Positions 47,377 through 56,277 of a stretch of 64,000 nucleotides of DNA are shown one piece after another. The DNA is from Polynucleobacter sp. 15G-AUS-farblos (lineage in GTDB: Bacteria; Pseudomonadota; Gammaproteobacteria; Burkholderiales; Burkholderiaceae). The position numbers were made by a program, and so were the translations under genes. The notes under the pieces were generated by a model. That model was given only the letters and a program-made list of their open reading frames with translations, was not told where the DNA came from and ran no database searches. Each line of letters starts with the position of its first letter. The stretch's first letter is position 1. Location of the stretch: NCBI RefSeq assembly GCF_018882445.1, contig NZ_JACVOM010000001.1:434001-498000 (forward strand). Reading direction: 5' to 3'.

Positions 47377-48318
47377 TTACTTTATCTCAGGCAATTCTTT
47401 TTGAATAATCTTTAAGCCTTCGCGCAAAGCATCTTGGTAACGCTTACGCTCATCCTGAATAGATTCTGCAGTCCAAGAATAAAAACCTTCACCCGTTTTC
47501 ATACCAAACTTACCGCTCTCTACACGCTCACTTAAACACTTTGCAATCGTAGGAGAATTGTTCAATGAAGGATAAATTGTGGCTCCTCCAGCAGCATGAA
47601 TCTCAAGCCCAGCATGATCACGTTGCATAGCAGGGCCAGCGGCAATATAGCGAAAGCCAAAACCAAAACGAACCGCCTTGTCAATGTCCTCGGGTGTACA
47701 AATACCCTCATCCACCATGGAAAATGCTTCACGTGACAAAGCATGTTGCAAGCGATTTGCCAAAAATCCCGGCAAATCCTTTTTAACAGTAACTGGAACC
47801 ATTCCGCAGGCAGTCATTAACCTAAATAAGCTATCGCCAACCATGGGAGATGTCTTTTCTCCATAAACTACTTCCACACAAGGAATTAAATGTGCTGGCA
47901 TAAAGAAATGCAGGCCAATCATTCGTGCGGCTGTTTTCAAGCCACTGGCAATTTGGCTAATAGGAAAGCTGGTGCTGTTGCTCGCCAAAACAGCTTCAGG
48001 TTTTGCATACTGCTCAAGCTTGGCAAATAATTCTTGTTTGATATCCAAGCGTTCGGGTACGCATTCGATGACGAGATCTACATCAGACCAATCTACTTCT
48101 TCTAAGGTACCGGCAACAGTGAGTAAATGAATGCGGTTTTCGCAGCCAAGCTCAGTCAAGGTATTAGCAAAATAATCTGGCAAAAGTGCTCTACGCTCGG
48201 TAGTGGGCTCTACTACCTGGACGGCACACCCTCCACGTGCACACACGGCCGCAACGTCTGCGCCCATGGTGCCACCGCCAACAATGACTACTTTAGTTTC
48301 GGCTGGGGTAAACAACAT
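47377..48318 (-). CDS. 3-hydroxyacyl-CoA dehydrogenase family protein
   Basis: NAD-dependent dehydrogenase (313 aa) of the 3HCDH family. The Rossmann motif is VVIVGGGTMGADVA near 11-24, NSTSFPIS near 115-122, the catalytic histidine near 138 in GLHFFMPAHLIPCVEVV, and KDLPGFLANRLQHALSREA near 180-198. It is a stand-alone enzyme without a hydratase domain; close relatives are often L-carnitine, L-gulonate or 3-hydroxybutyrate dehydrogenases. I start at the ATG at 48318, eight bases after GGAG; a GTG at 48321 is possible. It is divergent from the 2-hydroxyacid dehydrogenase gene. Confidence 0.9.
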   Translation of the reverse strand: MLFTPAETKVVIVGGGTMGADVAAVCARGGCAVQVVEPTTERRALLPDYFANTLTELGCENRIHLLTVAGTLEEVDWSDVDLVIECVPERLDIKQELFAKLEQYAKPEAVLASNSTSFPISQIASGLKTAARMIGLHFFMPAHLIPCVEVVYGEKTSPMVGDSLFRLMTACGMVPVTVKKDLPGFLANRLQHALSREAFSMVDEGICTPEDIDKAVRFGFGFRYIAAGPAMQRDHAGLEIHAAGGATIYPSLNNSPTIAKCLSERVESGKFGMKTGEGFYSWTAESIQDERKRYQDALREGLKIIQKELPEIK

Positions 48319-48405
48319 CACTCATTCTCCTCATGGGGGGGCGAACCTTTGGCTAAAAATCCTCTTACAATGTATGCATTATTCCAATAAAAAAGTAAGT
48401 GAGAC

Positions 48406-49335
48406 ATGATCCCCGTCAATTCGGTGCTACAGGTCGGCCATTTCCCTGAAATTATGCAGGCAGAAATTGACCGACGCTTTGTTCCAACTCGCCATTTAGA
48501 TCCTGCGGCGCCTGTGCCATCAGGGGATTTTCAAGCCATCCTAGTGCGCTCGAATACCAAGCTACCCGAGTCCTTGGTGCGGCAGCTACCCAAGCTCAAA
48601 ATGGTAGCTACCTGTGGTGTAGGCTATGACAATCTCCCGCTCTCCTATCTCAAAGCACAAGGCATCAAGGCGAGCAACACCCCCGGCGTCCTGAATGATG
48701 CAGTTTGTGAGCTGGCAATGGGCATGATGCTTGGCTTAATGCGTCGTATCCCTGAATCAGAATCGTTTGTTAAAAGTAAAGCTTGGTCTAAAGGTCTTTT
48801 TAAAATCACCACCACCCTAGCTGGCAAACGAGTAGGCATTGCTGGCATGGGCCGCATTGGACAGGATCTCGCTGAGCGACTGTTGCCCTTTAAGGTGGAT
48901 ATTGCTTATAGCGGCCCTTCTCCAAAGGCGGTGCCTTATACCTACTTCAAGGATGTCCACGCATTAGCAACAGCCTGTGATGTGCTTTTTCTAGCCTGCC
49001 CTGCTACCCCTGATACCGACAAAATGGTCAACCAGGAAGTACTTGAAGCGCTGGGGCCAAATGGATACTTAATCAATATTGCTCGTGGTAGCGTAGTGGA
49101 TGAAGCCGCACTTTTATATGCACTGCAGCATAAAAAAATTGCTGGTGCAGCCTTAGATGTCTATGACAATGAGCCGAATCCTAACGAGGCCTTCCTAAAT
49201 CTTGATAATGTACTTTTAACACCCCATATCGGGAGCGCTACCGCAGAAACACGGATAGCAATGACGAATTTAGCCGTAGATAATCTAGAAGCGTTTTTTA
49301 ATCAACAGCCACTTCCTACAGAAGTTAAAAATTAA
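48406..49335 (+). CDS. 2-hydroxyacid dehydrogenase (hydroxypyruvate/glyoxylate reductase-like)
   Basis: D-isomer-specific dehydrogenase (309 aa). It has CGVGYDNLPL near 70-79, the NAD(P) motif VGIAGMGRIGQDLA near 143-156, and the catalytic residues R227 in NIARGSVVDE, E256 in DNEPNP and H274 in TPHIGSATAET. The pattern fits the GHRA/hydroxyphenylpyruvate reductase group that reduces glyoxylate or hydroxypyruvate. It lies 12 bp before the DHDPS-family gene and likely opens the operon that runs through the TRAP transporter. Confidence 0.9.
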   Translation: MIPVNSVLQVGHFPEIMQAEIDRRFVPTRHLDPAAPVPSGDFQAILVRSNTKLPESLVRQLPKLKMVATCGVGYDNLPLSYLKAQGIKASNTPGVLNDAVCELAMGMMLGLMRRIPESESFVKSKAWSKGLFKITTTLAGKRVGIAGMGRIGQDLAERLLPFKVDIAYSGPSPKAVPYTYFKDVHALATACDVLFLACPATPDTDKMVNQEVLEALGPNGYLINIARGSVVDEAALLYALQHKKIAGAALDVYDNEPNPNEAFLNLDNVLLTPHIGSATAETRIAMTNLAVDNLEAFFNQQPLPTEVKN

Positions 49336-49347
49336 ATCGGAGCAAGC

Positions 49348-50274
49348 ATGACTATTTCTTTACACCCTTCCACATTGCCTGCGGTGCTGTCCCCAGTACT
49401 CACTCCATTCAAAGCAGATGGAAGTCCTGATGCACAAAAGCTACTCAAGCAGTGCAAGTGGTTAGATGCCAATGGTGTTGGTCAGGCTATCTTTGGCACG
49501 AACTCAGAAGCTAACTCAATGTCTGCCCCACAAAAAATGAGCACGCTCACTGCACTCATTGAAGGCGGACTCAATCCTGAGCACATGATGCCTGGAACTG
49601 GCGCAACCTCTATTGATGCCACAGTGAACATGACACGCCATGCAGTGGATCACAAGTGTGCAGGCGTTCTGATGCTCCCGCCTTTTTATTACAAAGACAT
49701 TACGGATGATGGATTGTTTGCTTACTTTTCTGAAGTGATTCAAAAAGTGGGTAACTCTGCATTGCAGATTTATATCTACAACATTCCGCCTGTCACAAAG
49801 ATTAATTTAAGCCTGTCACTGCTTGAGCGCCTAGCTAAGGAATATCCAAAAACGGTTGTTGGTATGAAAGATAGCTCTGGTGACTGGGCGTATACAGAGT
49901 CCGTCATTAAGTTATTGGCGCCTTCAGGCTTCCGCGTATACGCTGGTAGTGAAGTTTTCTTAATGCGTACTTTGCGTGCTGGTGGTGTTGGCTGCATTTC
50001 TGCAACCGCCAACGTGAATCCCAAAGCCCTTGCAGAGCTGGCTGCACACTGGAGGGAATCGAATGCGGATGAGCGCCAAGCCGATTTAGATAAGCTTCGT
50101 GCAATCTTTGCTCAATATCAAATGATTGCGGGCATGAAAACCGCTGTAGCACATCACAGCAAAGACCCAGATTGGCTAAGAGTGCGCCCACCCCTCATGC
50201 AGTTAACTGCAGAACAGCAAGCAAAATTATTAAGTGAATTACAAAAAGCGAATTTTTCAATGCCTGGCCTTTAA
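49348..50274 (+). CDS. DHDPS/NAL-family class I aldolase or dehydratase
   Basis: TIM-barrel enzyme (308 aa) that uses a Schiff-base lysine, K174 in VVGMKDSSGDW, with Y144 in IYIYNIPP. The GTGATS segment near 83-88 replaces the usual GTG(S/A)N(S/A)T of DapA, and the G-T-N-S-E motif GTNSEANSM near 50-58 replaces GTTGE, so this is probably not lysine biosynthesis but a 2-keto-3-deoxy-acid aldolase or dehydratase. The adjacent hydroxyacid dehydrogenase and TRAP transporter support a catabolic role. Confidence 0.9.
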   Translation: MTISLHPSTLPAVLSPVLTPFKADGSPDAQKLLKQCKWLDANGVGQAIFGTNSEANSMSAPQKMSTLTALIEGGLNPEHMMPGTGATSIDATVNMTRHAVDHKCAGVLMLPPFYYKDITDDGLFAYFSEVIQKVGNSALQIYIYNIPPVTKINLSLSLLERLAKEYPKTVVGMKDSSGDWAYTESVIKLLAPSGFRVYAGSEVFLMRTLRAGGVGCISATANVNPKALAELAAHWRESNADERQADLDKLRAIFAQYQMIAGMKTAVAHHSKDPDWLRVRPPLMQLTAEQQAKLLSELQKANFSMPGL

Positions 50275-50297
50275 TTAGAAAATAAATAGGAGACAAC

Positions 50298-51248
50298 ATG
50301 AAATTACTCAAAATCTTTGCAATTGCCTTGAGCTTTATTTGGGCAGGCGCGCAAGCTCAAAATATTTCCATTGCGACTGGCGGTACTGGAGGGGTTTACT
50401 ACCCGATGGGTGGTGGCTTAGCCTCAGTACTATCCAAGTATGTACCAGGAATGTCAGCAACCGCTGAAGTGACGGGCGGCTCTGTTGATAACTTAAAACT
50501 GGTTGGCACCGGAAAACCTTACGTTGCCTTCTCAATGGCTGATGCTGCTAAAGATGCATCCGTTGGTGACGATAAATTTAAAGACAAACCAGTTGATTTA
50601 AGAACCCTACTCATTCTGTATCCAAACTTAATGCATGTGGCCACTGTGGAATCTACAGGTATCAAGACCATGAAAGATTTGAAGGGTAAGCGCGTCAGTA
50701 CTGGCGCCCCTGGAAGTGCTACCGAAGTGATGGCGTTTCGCTTGCTAGAAGCTGCAGGTCTGGATAAGGATAAGGATGTAAAGCGTGAGCGCTTGAGCGT
50801 TGCCGAGTCAGTCAATGCAGTAAAGGACCGGAAGATCGACGCTTTCTTCTGGGTAGGTGGTCTGCCAACAGCTGCTGTTACCGATTTGGCCAATAGCCCT
50901 GGCATGAAAATCGTGATGGTAGATACCGCTGCCGAAGTTCCAGCCATGAATAAAAAATATGGCAACCTTTACTTCCCATCCGTTATCACTAAGCAAACTT
51001 ATAGCGGCATGGAAAAAGATAACAACGTTGCAGCAGTTGCTAATCTATTAGTTGTCAATGCCTCTATGTCTGATGCAGAGGCATATAAGATTGTTAAAGC
51101 TATCTTTGATAATCAGCTTGAACTTGTTCGCTCACATGCTGAGTACAGAAATATCAAACTAGAGAACCAAAAAGCGAATGCGACACCGGTTGCCTACCAT
51201 CCAGGTGCTTTAAAGTACCTTAAAGAAAAAGGCGCCAAGGTAAACTAA
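50298..51248 (+). CDS. TAXI-family TRAP transporter solute-binding protein
   Basis: Periplasmic receptor (316 aa) with a signal peptide ending AGAQA-QN (about residue 21). The TAXI pattern ISIATGGTGGVYYPMGGGLA near 23-42 and ATGS-like LVGTGKPYVAFSMADAA near 71-87 are clear. A very good ribosome site (AGGAGA) precedes it. A hairpin follows at 51267-51287 before the permease gene, probably raising the receptor-to-permease ratio. TAXI ligands are usually C4-C5 dicarboxylates or glutamate, and the neighbours suggest a hydroxylated acid here. Confidence 0.93.
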   Translation: MKLLKIFAIALSFIWAGAQAQNISIATGGTGGVYYPMGGGLASVLSKYVPGMSATAEVTGGSVDNLKLVGTGKPYVAFSMADAAKDASVGDDKFKDKPVDLRTLLILYPNLMHVATVESTGIKTMKDLKGKRVSTGAPGSATEVMAFRLLEAAGLDKDKDVKRERLSVAESVNAVKDRKIDAFFWVGGLPTAAVTDLANSPGMKIVMVDTAAEVPAMNKKYGNLYFPSVITKQTYSGMEKDNNVAAVANLLVVNASMSDAEAYKIVKAIFDNQLELVRSHAEYRNIKLENQKANATPVAYHPGALKYLKEKGAKVN

Positions 51249-51266
51249 TACCAAGGCAAGTAAAGG

Positions 51267-51287
51267 GGGGTGAGTTAATCTCACCCC
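51267..51287 (+). terminator. Intra-operon attenuator hairpin
   Basis: Perfect 8-bp stem GGGGTGAG/CTCACCCC with loop TTAAT, 18 bp after the binding-protein stop and followed by TTCTGC rather than a T tract. It is likely a 3'-end stabiliser or partial terminator between receptor and permease. Confidence 0.55.
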
Positions 51288-51338
51288 TTCTGCATTAAAG
51301 CTGTAGCAATAAATATAAATATATAAATAGGTTGAGAC

Positions 51339-53351
51339 ATGAACCAAAACGTAATTGATAACGAAACCCAAGAAAAATTAGATGCCTTTATTAAGCAGGA
51401 AGAAGGAGACTCCAATAATTACAAGGGTCTATTAGCCACATTTATTACGCTAGTTGCAGTGGGCATGTCTTTGTTCCATTTGTACGCAGCCTACTCAATT
51501 GTTCCAACACACCAACTCAGGGTTATTCACGTTGCCCTAGTATTGTTTTTAGTCTTCCTAAGCTTTCCGATTTCCGCTCGTTTTAAAAATAAATTGATGT
51601 TTTGGGACGTTTTGTTTGCCCTAGGCTCGGTTGCCATTGGCTATTACATTCTGGCTGGCGGCGATGATCTGATGGACAGAAACACTGCCCCAAATTCTAC
51701 TGACGTGATGATGGGAATTGCTCTCATCCTGCTGATTCTTGAAAGCGTAAGAAGAACCAATGGTTGGGTCCTCGTGACTGTGACTGTGCTCTTCTTGCTT
51801 TATGCCTTATTTGGTAATTACTTACCAGCACCATGGACCCATAAAGGCTATGGTTTAGATCGCTTGGTAGGCTATATGTTTATGACATTGGAGGGGATCT
51901 ACGGAACTGCAGTTGACGTTTCTGCCACCCTCATTATTTTGTTCACCATCTTTGGTGCCTTCTTGCAATTTACGGGCGCTGGAAAATTTTTTATTGACTT
52001 CTCTTTTGCTGCGATGGGTGGCAAATCTTCTGGTGTTGGTAGAACCATTGTGCTGTCCTCATTCCTCATGGGTGGTCCATCAGGATCAGGCGTAGCAACT
52101 ACAGTTACCGTAGGCTCAGTTGCTGCACCCATGCTAGAAAAAGTCGGTTACGAAAAAAATGCTGCCGGGGGCTTGCTAGCAGCCGGTGGTCTTGGTGCCA
52201 TCATCTCACCACCGGTTTTGGGTGCTGCCGCTTTCTTGATCGCCGACTTCCTCAAAATATCCTATCTAGATGTTTTGTTAATGGCTACCATTCCAACCAT
52301 CCTCTTTTATCTAGGCTTGTTTGTGATGGTTGAGATTGACGTACGCAAATACGGCATGAAGAATATTCACTTTGAATCTGCAGAGAGCGCTTGGCAATTA
52401 ACTAAAAAATACTGGTTCCATTTTTTCTCCCTCATCTCGATTGTGGTTTTCATGATGATGGGCTTTTCACCAGTCATGTCGGTCTTTTGGGCTACAGTCG
52501 TTTCAGCGTTTTCAAGCATGTTGCGTGAAGATACTGCCATCATTCCCTATGCCTGGTTCAAAGGCAAAGAACCGATTCTCTCTGGTCTCTATAAATCCAA
52601 CCTGACTAAATCACTGGCATCTGGCTCAACTGGGGTATTGGCTATCGCAGCAACCTGCGCAGGAGCTGGCTTAATTGTGGGTACTGTAACCCTGACTGGT
52701 CTTGGACTGAAATTTAGCTCTATCGTGATCCAATATGCTGGTGGATCATTACTATTAACCGCTATCTTTACGGCATTGATTGTATGGATTGTTGGCTTAG
52801 CAGTGCCAGTAACAGCCTCTTATATTATTTGCGCAGTGATTGCAGCACCAGCACTGATCAACTTAGGCGTTCCTGCATTTGCAGCGCATATGTTTATCTT
52901 CTATTACGCTGTACTCTCAGAAGTATCCCCTCCAACAGCACTATCGCCATTTGCGGCAGCTGCTATATGTAAAGGCAATCCCTATAAAACAACATTGCAA
53001 ACTTGGAAATATGTAGCTCCTGCAATTCTGGTGCCATTTATGTTTGTGCTTGATAAGTCTGGTGTTAGCTTGTTGCTTATGGGCTCAACGAATGCCCTTG
53101 AGCAAGCAGACTGGATGCAGATTGCTTGGATCTCATTTACTGCCGTGGTCGGAATCATTTGCTTGGCAGGCGGCTTACAAGGTTGGTTTATTGAAAAGAC
53201 CAAAGTATTCGAGCGCGTAATCATGGTGATCTCTGGGGTAGCCTTGGCCTACCCATCCACTGAAGCCGACATCATTGGTTTTGTTGGCTTTGCCTTGGTT
53301 CTTATCACCCAAGGGATTACCCACTTCAAGATGAGTCCCAGATCTTCTTAA
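51339..53351 (+). CDS. TRAP transporter fused permease (DctQM-type)
   Basis: Membrane protein (670 aa, about 16-18 helices) with the small DctQ-like part (about 30-160) fused to the large DctM-like part, as is standard for TAXI systems. The segment GGPSGSGVATTVTVGSVAAPMLEK near 247-270 and GGLGAIISPPVLGAAAFLIAD near 287-307 are the substrate/sodium-site repeats, mirrored by EVSPPTALSPFAAAAI near 532-547. It is the last gene of this operon, and a strong bidirectional terminator follows. Confidence 0.95.
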   Translation: MNQNVIDNETQEKLDAFIKQEEGDSNNYKGLLATFITLVAVGMSLFHLYAAYSIVPTHQLRVIHVALVLFLVFLSFPISARFKNKLMFWDVLFALGSVAIGYYILAGGDDLMDRNTAPNSTDVMMGIALILLILESVRRTNGWVLVTVTVLFLLYALFGNYLPAPWTHKGYGLDRLVGYMFMTLEGIYGTAVDVSATLIILFTIFGAFLQFTGAGKFFIDFSFAAMGGKSSGVGRTIVLSSFLMGGPSGSGVATTVTVGSVAAPMLEKVGYEKNAAGGLLAAGGLGAIISPPVLGAAAFLIADFLKISYLDVLLMATIPTILFYLGLFVMVEIDVRKYGMKNIHFESAESAWQLTKKYWFHFFSLISIVVFMMMGFSPVMSVFWATVVSAFSSMLREDTAIIPYAWFKGKEPILSGLYKSNLTKSLASGSTGVLAIAATCAGAGLIVGTVTLTGLGLKFSSIVIQYAGGSLLLTAIFTALIVWIVGLAVPVTASYIICAVIAAPALINLGVPAFAAHMFIFYYAVLSEVSPPTALSPFAAAAICKGNPYKTTLQTWKYVAPAILVPFMFVLDKSGVSLLLMGSTNALEQADWMQIAWISFTAVVGIICLAGGLQGWFIEKTKVFERVIMVISGVALAYPSTEADIIGFVGFALVLITQGITHFKMSPRSS

Positions 53352-53375
53352 ATTCGAGATCTTATTAAGCACCAA

Positions 53376-53405
53376 CAATAAAGCCCGCTCATGCGGGCTT
53401 TATTG
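53376..53405. terminator. Bidirectional terminator between the TRAP and enolase-superfamily genes
   Basis: Perfect 13-bp stem CAATAAAGCCCGC/GCGGGCTTTATTG with loop TCAT and TTTTAG after it; the A-rich opposite side supports function on the minus strand. It lies between two convergent genes. Confidence 0.93.
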
Positions 53406-53466
53406 TTTTAGTCTCAACAGAAAAAGATTAATATGCAGCGACCAACTGAGGTTTTCTTAGACATTC

Positions 53467-54600
53467 TTATGCGATCTTGCTCCAAGCTTCCTTGCCTGCA
53501 TATTTTTTCACTGCGGCTTCCTCGAATTCAAATCCAAGGCCAGGTGTTTTATGCAAAATCAGATCACCATTCTTGAAAGTGAGTTGTTTATTAATCAATC
53601 TACGGAAATTCAGCACCTGATCATCTAAAAAGAATTCTACGAAGCGGGCATTAGGAGTGGCAGCCACTAGAGGAGCATGCAAATCATGCATCCAATGAGG
53701 GCAAACAGTCATGCCTTTTAAATCCGCATAAGCAGAAATACGGCGCCACTCAGTAATACCGCCGCACACTGCAGCATCTGACTGCAATATAGCCACGCCA
53801 CCAGCATCGATCAACTCTCTAAAGCGCCAGCGCCCTGCTTCCATTTCGCCAGTAGCCACATTGATTTTGGTTTGACGAGCTAATGCCGCATGCAAATCAA
53901 TTGCATCGGGAGAAAAGGGTTCTTCAATCCAGTAAGGGTTGTAAGCCTCGAAACGACGCACATACTCAAGAGCAGTAGGCAAATCACGCCAGGCATTATT
54001 GGCATCTAAGGTTAATAAAATATCCTCGCCGATTGCTTTGCGAGCTGCTTTAACCCGCGCTTCCTCTTCGGAAGGAGATAGGCGCCCCACTTTCATTTTG
54101 ACTGCCTTAAAGCCCTGTTTTACATAGGACTCCATTTCTTTACCCAATTTCGCTGGCGTTTTGCCATCGAGATAGTAGCCGCCACTGGCATAAGCAGGAA
54201 CGCGATCTTCTACTACTGCTCCAAGATAGTGATGAAGCGGTAACCCAACTGAGCGGGCATTTAAATCCCAAAGTGCGGTATCTAAAATCGAGATTCCACG
54301 CATGACGGCACCTGCACGACCCTGCAAGATGGATTCGTTATACATATCCATCCATAGACCTTCGCTACGATGGCTATTTTGGCCAATCAGTTTAGGCGCC
54401 AATAATTGTTCAACAGCAAGCTTTGCAATATCACCACCAGCGCTACCAACATAACAAAATCCGATACCTTCGTGCCCATCCTTGCTGGTGACTTTTACTA
54501 AGCAGTAGTGACGCTCTGAAACCGTACGAGTAGAGAATGAAGTTACTTTATCCAATGGAACTGCTACAGAGGCAACTTGCACTGACTGAATAATGGGCAT
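53467..54600 (-). CDS. Mandelate racemase/muconate lactonizing enzyme family protein
   Basis: Enolase-superfamily enzyme (377 aa). An N-terminal capping domain (about 1-125) is followed by a barrel with K168/K170 (AVKMKVG), metal ligands D199 (LTLDANNAW), E226 or E227 (IEEP) and E252 (TGEMEAG), then D275 in QSDAAVCGG and the histidine motif CPHWMHDLH near 300-308. The K-x-K and His set fits acid-sugar dehydratases or racemases; the specific sugar acid is not fixed. It has a strong ribosome site (AGGAG) and is convergent with the TRAP operon, so the two probably serve the same pathway. Confidence 0.9.
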   Translation of the reverse strand: MPIIQSVQVASVAVPLDKVTSFSTRTVSERHYCLVKVTSKDGHEGIGFCYVGSAGGDIAKLAVEQLLAPKLIGQNSHRSEGLWMDMYNESILQGRAGAVMRGISILDTALWDLNARSVGLPLHHYLGAVVEDRVPAYASGGYYLDGKTPAKLGKEMESYVKQGFKAVKMKVGRLSPSEEEARVKAARKAIGEDILLTLDANNAWRDLPTALEYVRRFEAYNPYWIEEPFSPDAIDLHAALARQTKINVATGEMEAGRWRFRELIDAGGVAILQSDAAVCGGITEWRRISAYADLKGMTVCPHWMHDLHAPLVAATPNARFVEFFLDDQVLNFRRLINKQLTFKNGDLILHKTPGLGFEFEEAAVKKYAGKEAWSKIA

Positions 54601-54762
54601 CTGAACTCCTTAATCAAAAAAATATTGTATCGATTAATTCCTTTTGAAGTGGCAGCACTCAGAGCGCTTAAGTAGATGGCGTCATATTTAAAGAATATTG
54701 ATTAAATATGATCATTTTGCTGCAGCACAACATAAATATCAGACCAAGCCAGCACATTATTA

Positions 54763-54768
54763 GATAAT
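54763..54768 (+). promoter_or_regulatory. Candidate -10 element six bases before the M23 peptidase GTG
   Basis: GATAAT (5 of 6 to consensus), then GTTGCT, then the GTG start codon. No Shine-Dalgarno lies in the space. Transcription from this element would give a leaderless message. No -35 can be assigned. Confidence 0.35.
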
Positions 54769-54774
54769 GTTGCT

Positions 54775-56214
54775 GTGAATAGAAAAGTATCTCAATCCAC
54801 CTTGGTTTTTGCGTGGGCACCCTCCTTCTTTTGCAACGCTCTGTTCAGCGTGATATTTGGGTTCTCTTCGGCTGCCTTAGCACAGCAAACTAAGCAAATC
54901 CAAAAGACCCCTCAGGGTACCCAAAAAGTGATTATTCAGAGCTCTGGGCAACGAGGGCTGAAAGATACCGCCGGTAACAGCAACTCAAAATCAAATAGCT
55001 TAAATCCAGCCTTATTTCAACGCAAAGATCCTGATGAGCTGATTTTGGATAGCGCAGGAAATTTGGACTATCGCGTCAGTCAAGGCTGCCTGAGAAGAAA
55101 TTTGAATGAGGACAAGCTTCCCGCAAATGTTGGAATCGACAATCGGGCGTTTGCAGAATTTTTTAAGAACCAAACAAAGACTTTCTTTGATCGAATGCGC
55201 GGTGAATGCATTCCGTATGCGGTAGCATTTGGAAGTCGAAATCGCTTTGACTCTCTTAGCATTATGAATGGGCCTATTCAAGATGCCAATACTGAAGTGT
55301 GGACCTTTACACCTTCAGCTGTTGGTGGATTTTTAGTGCAACAAGACTACTTAAGAAATGAATCTCAAAATCTCAGCGAGATTCGGATGCCTTTGCGCGA
55401 AGTTTTATATGACCCCGCCAAAGTCAACGATAAATTACCAGTTGAGCTAGTTTGGGAATTAAATTCCATCATCAAGCAAATTTACCCCGAAGAAAATAAC
55501 TCTCTTGAAAATACCAATAGCGTTGTACGCCTGATTGTGGATTTTGGTGATCGGGAACGCTGGGCACAAATTTGGGCAGTAGAAATTCTTGACCCAAGCA
55601 ATAAAGAAGTCTTTGCAAGTGCCTATTGGGTTGAAAGAGGTGACGTACCTGGTGGCTTCTTTACCGGTAGCGGGGAATCTCTCGAGCGTTCCTTTTGGAC
55701 CAACCCATTAAGTTATCGACGCATCTCTCGCGGTGTCGGTAGCGTAAGAGCCTCTTCGAGCAAACGTCCAGCCAGCACAGCCCCAACTGCTCAGGCCGCC
55801 CCTCCTAAACAACGCTATCGAACCCATATGGGTATCGACTACGCTGCTCCTACAGGCACTCCCGTATTTAGTGTAGCCAATGGCAAAGTGGTTCATTTAG
55901 GATACAGCGGTGCATTCGGCAACTTAATCGTGATCGAGCATCCTGGCAATTACCATACTTACTATGCACATTTGAGCAACTACAACGTAGAACTTGCATT
56001 GGGTAATGAGGTGCGTCGCGGTTTTGAGATTGGTTACGTTGGATCGACAGGAAGATCAACAGGGCCACACCTGCATTTTGAACTCAGAAAGAATGGGATC
56101 TATATTGATCCCTACGCAGCAAAAACACAATTAGATTTGTGGTCAATGCGCGATAACGAAAGTGGACAACTCACTCGAGAAATTCTGTTGTTTGGCAGTC
56201 CAATTCAAAACTAA
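54775..56214 (+). CDS. M23-family peptidoglycan endopeptidase (LytM domain)
   Basis: Exported protein (479 aa) with a signal peptide to about residue 37 (AALAQQ). A long N-terminal region of unknown fold (about 85-310) precedes a Ser/Ala/Pro linker (about 327-345) and a C-terminal LytM domain. The zinc site is complete: H351 and D355 in THMGIDYAAPTGTPV, and H432-x-H434 in TGPHLHFELR, so it should cut peptide crosslinks rather than only activate amidases. The start codon is GTG. Confidence 0.92.
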   Translation: MNRKVSQSTLVFAWAPSFFCNALFSVIFGFSSAALAQQTKQIQKTPQGTQKVIIQSSGQRGLKDTAGNSNSKSNSLNPALFQRKDPDELILDSAGNLDYRVSQGCLRRNLNEDKLPANVGIDNRAFAEFFKNQTKTFFDRMRGECIPYAVAFGSRNRFDSLSIMNGPIQDANTEVWTFTPSAVGGFLVQQDYLRNESQNLSEIRMPLREVLYDPAKVNDKLPVELVWELNSIIKQIYPEENNSLENTNSVVRLIVDFGDRERWAQIWAVEILDPSNKEVFASAYWVERGDVPGGFFTGSGESLERSFWTNPLSYRRISRGVGSVRASSSKRPASTAPTAQAAPPKQRYRTHMGIDYAAPTGTPVFSVANGKVVHLGYSGAFGNLIVIEHPGNYHTYYAHLSNYNVELALGNEVRRGFEIGYVGSTGRSTGPHLHFELRKNGIYIDPYAAKTQLDLWSMRDNESGQLTREILLFGSPIQN

Positions 56215-56233
56215 TCTTCGCATGACAGCAATA

Positions 56234-56259
56234 AAAAAGGGTCCAAGTGGACCCTTTTT
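56234..56259. terminator. Bidirectional terminator between the M23 and usp genes
   Basis: Perfect stem AAAAAGGGTCC/GGACCCTTTTT with a four-base loop, T runs on both strands, and convergent genes on either side. Confidence 0.92.
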
Positions 56260-56277
56260 GAACTAGGCAAAATGAAC

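Noticed and set aside
54601..54774. FNR-type site at TTGATTAAATATGATCAT
   Set aside because: The second half does not fit TTGAT-N4-ATCAA spacing, and the flanking genes give no reason for oxygen control.
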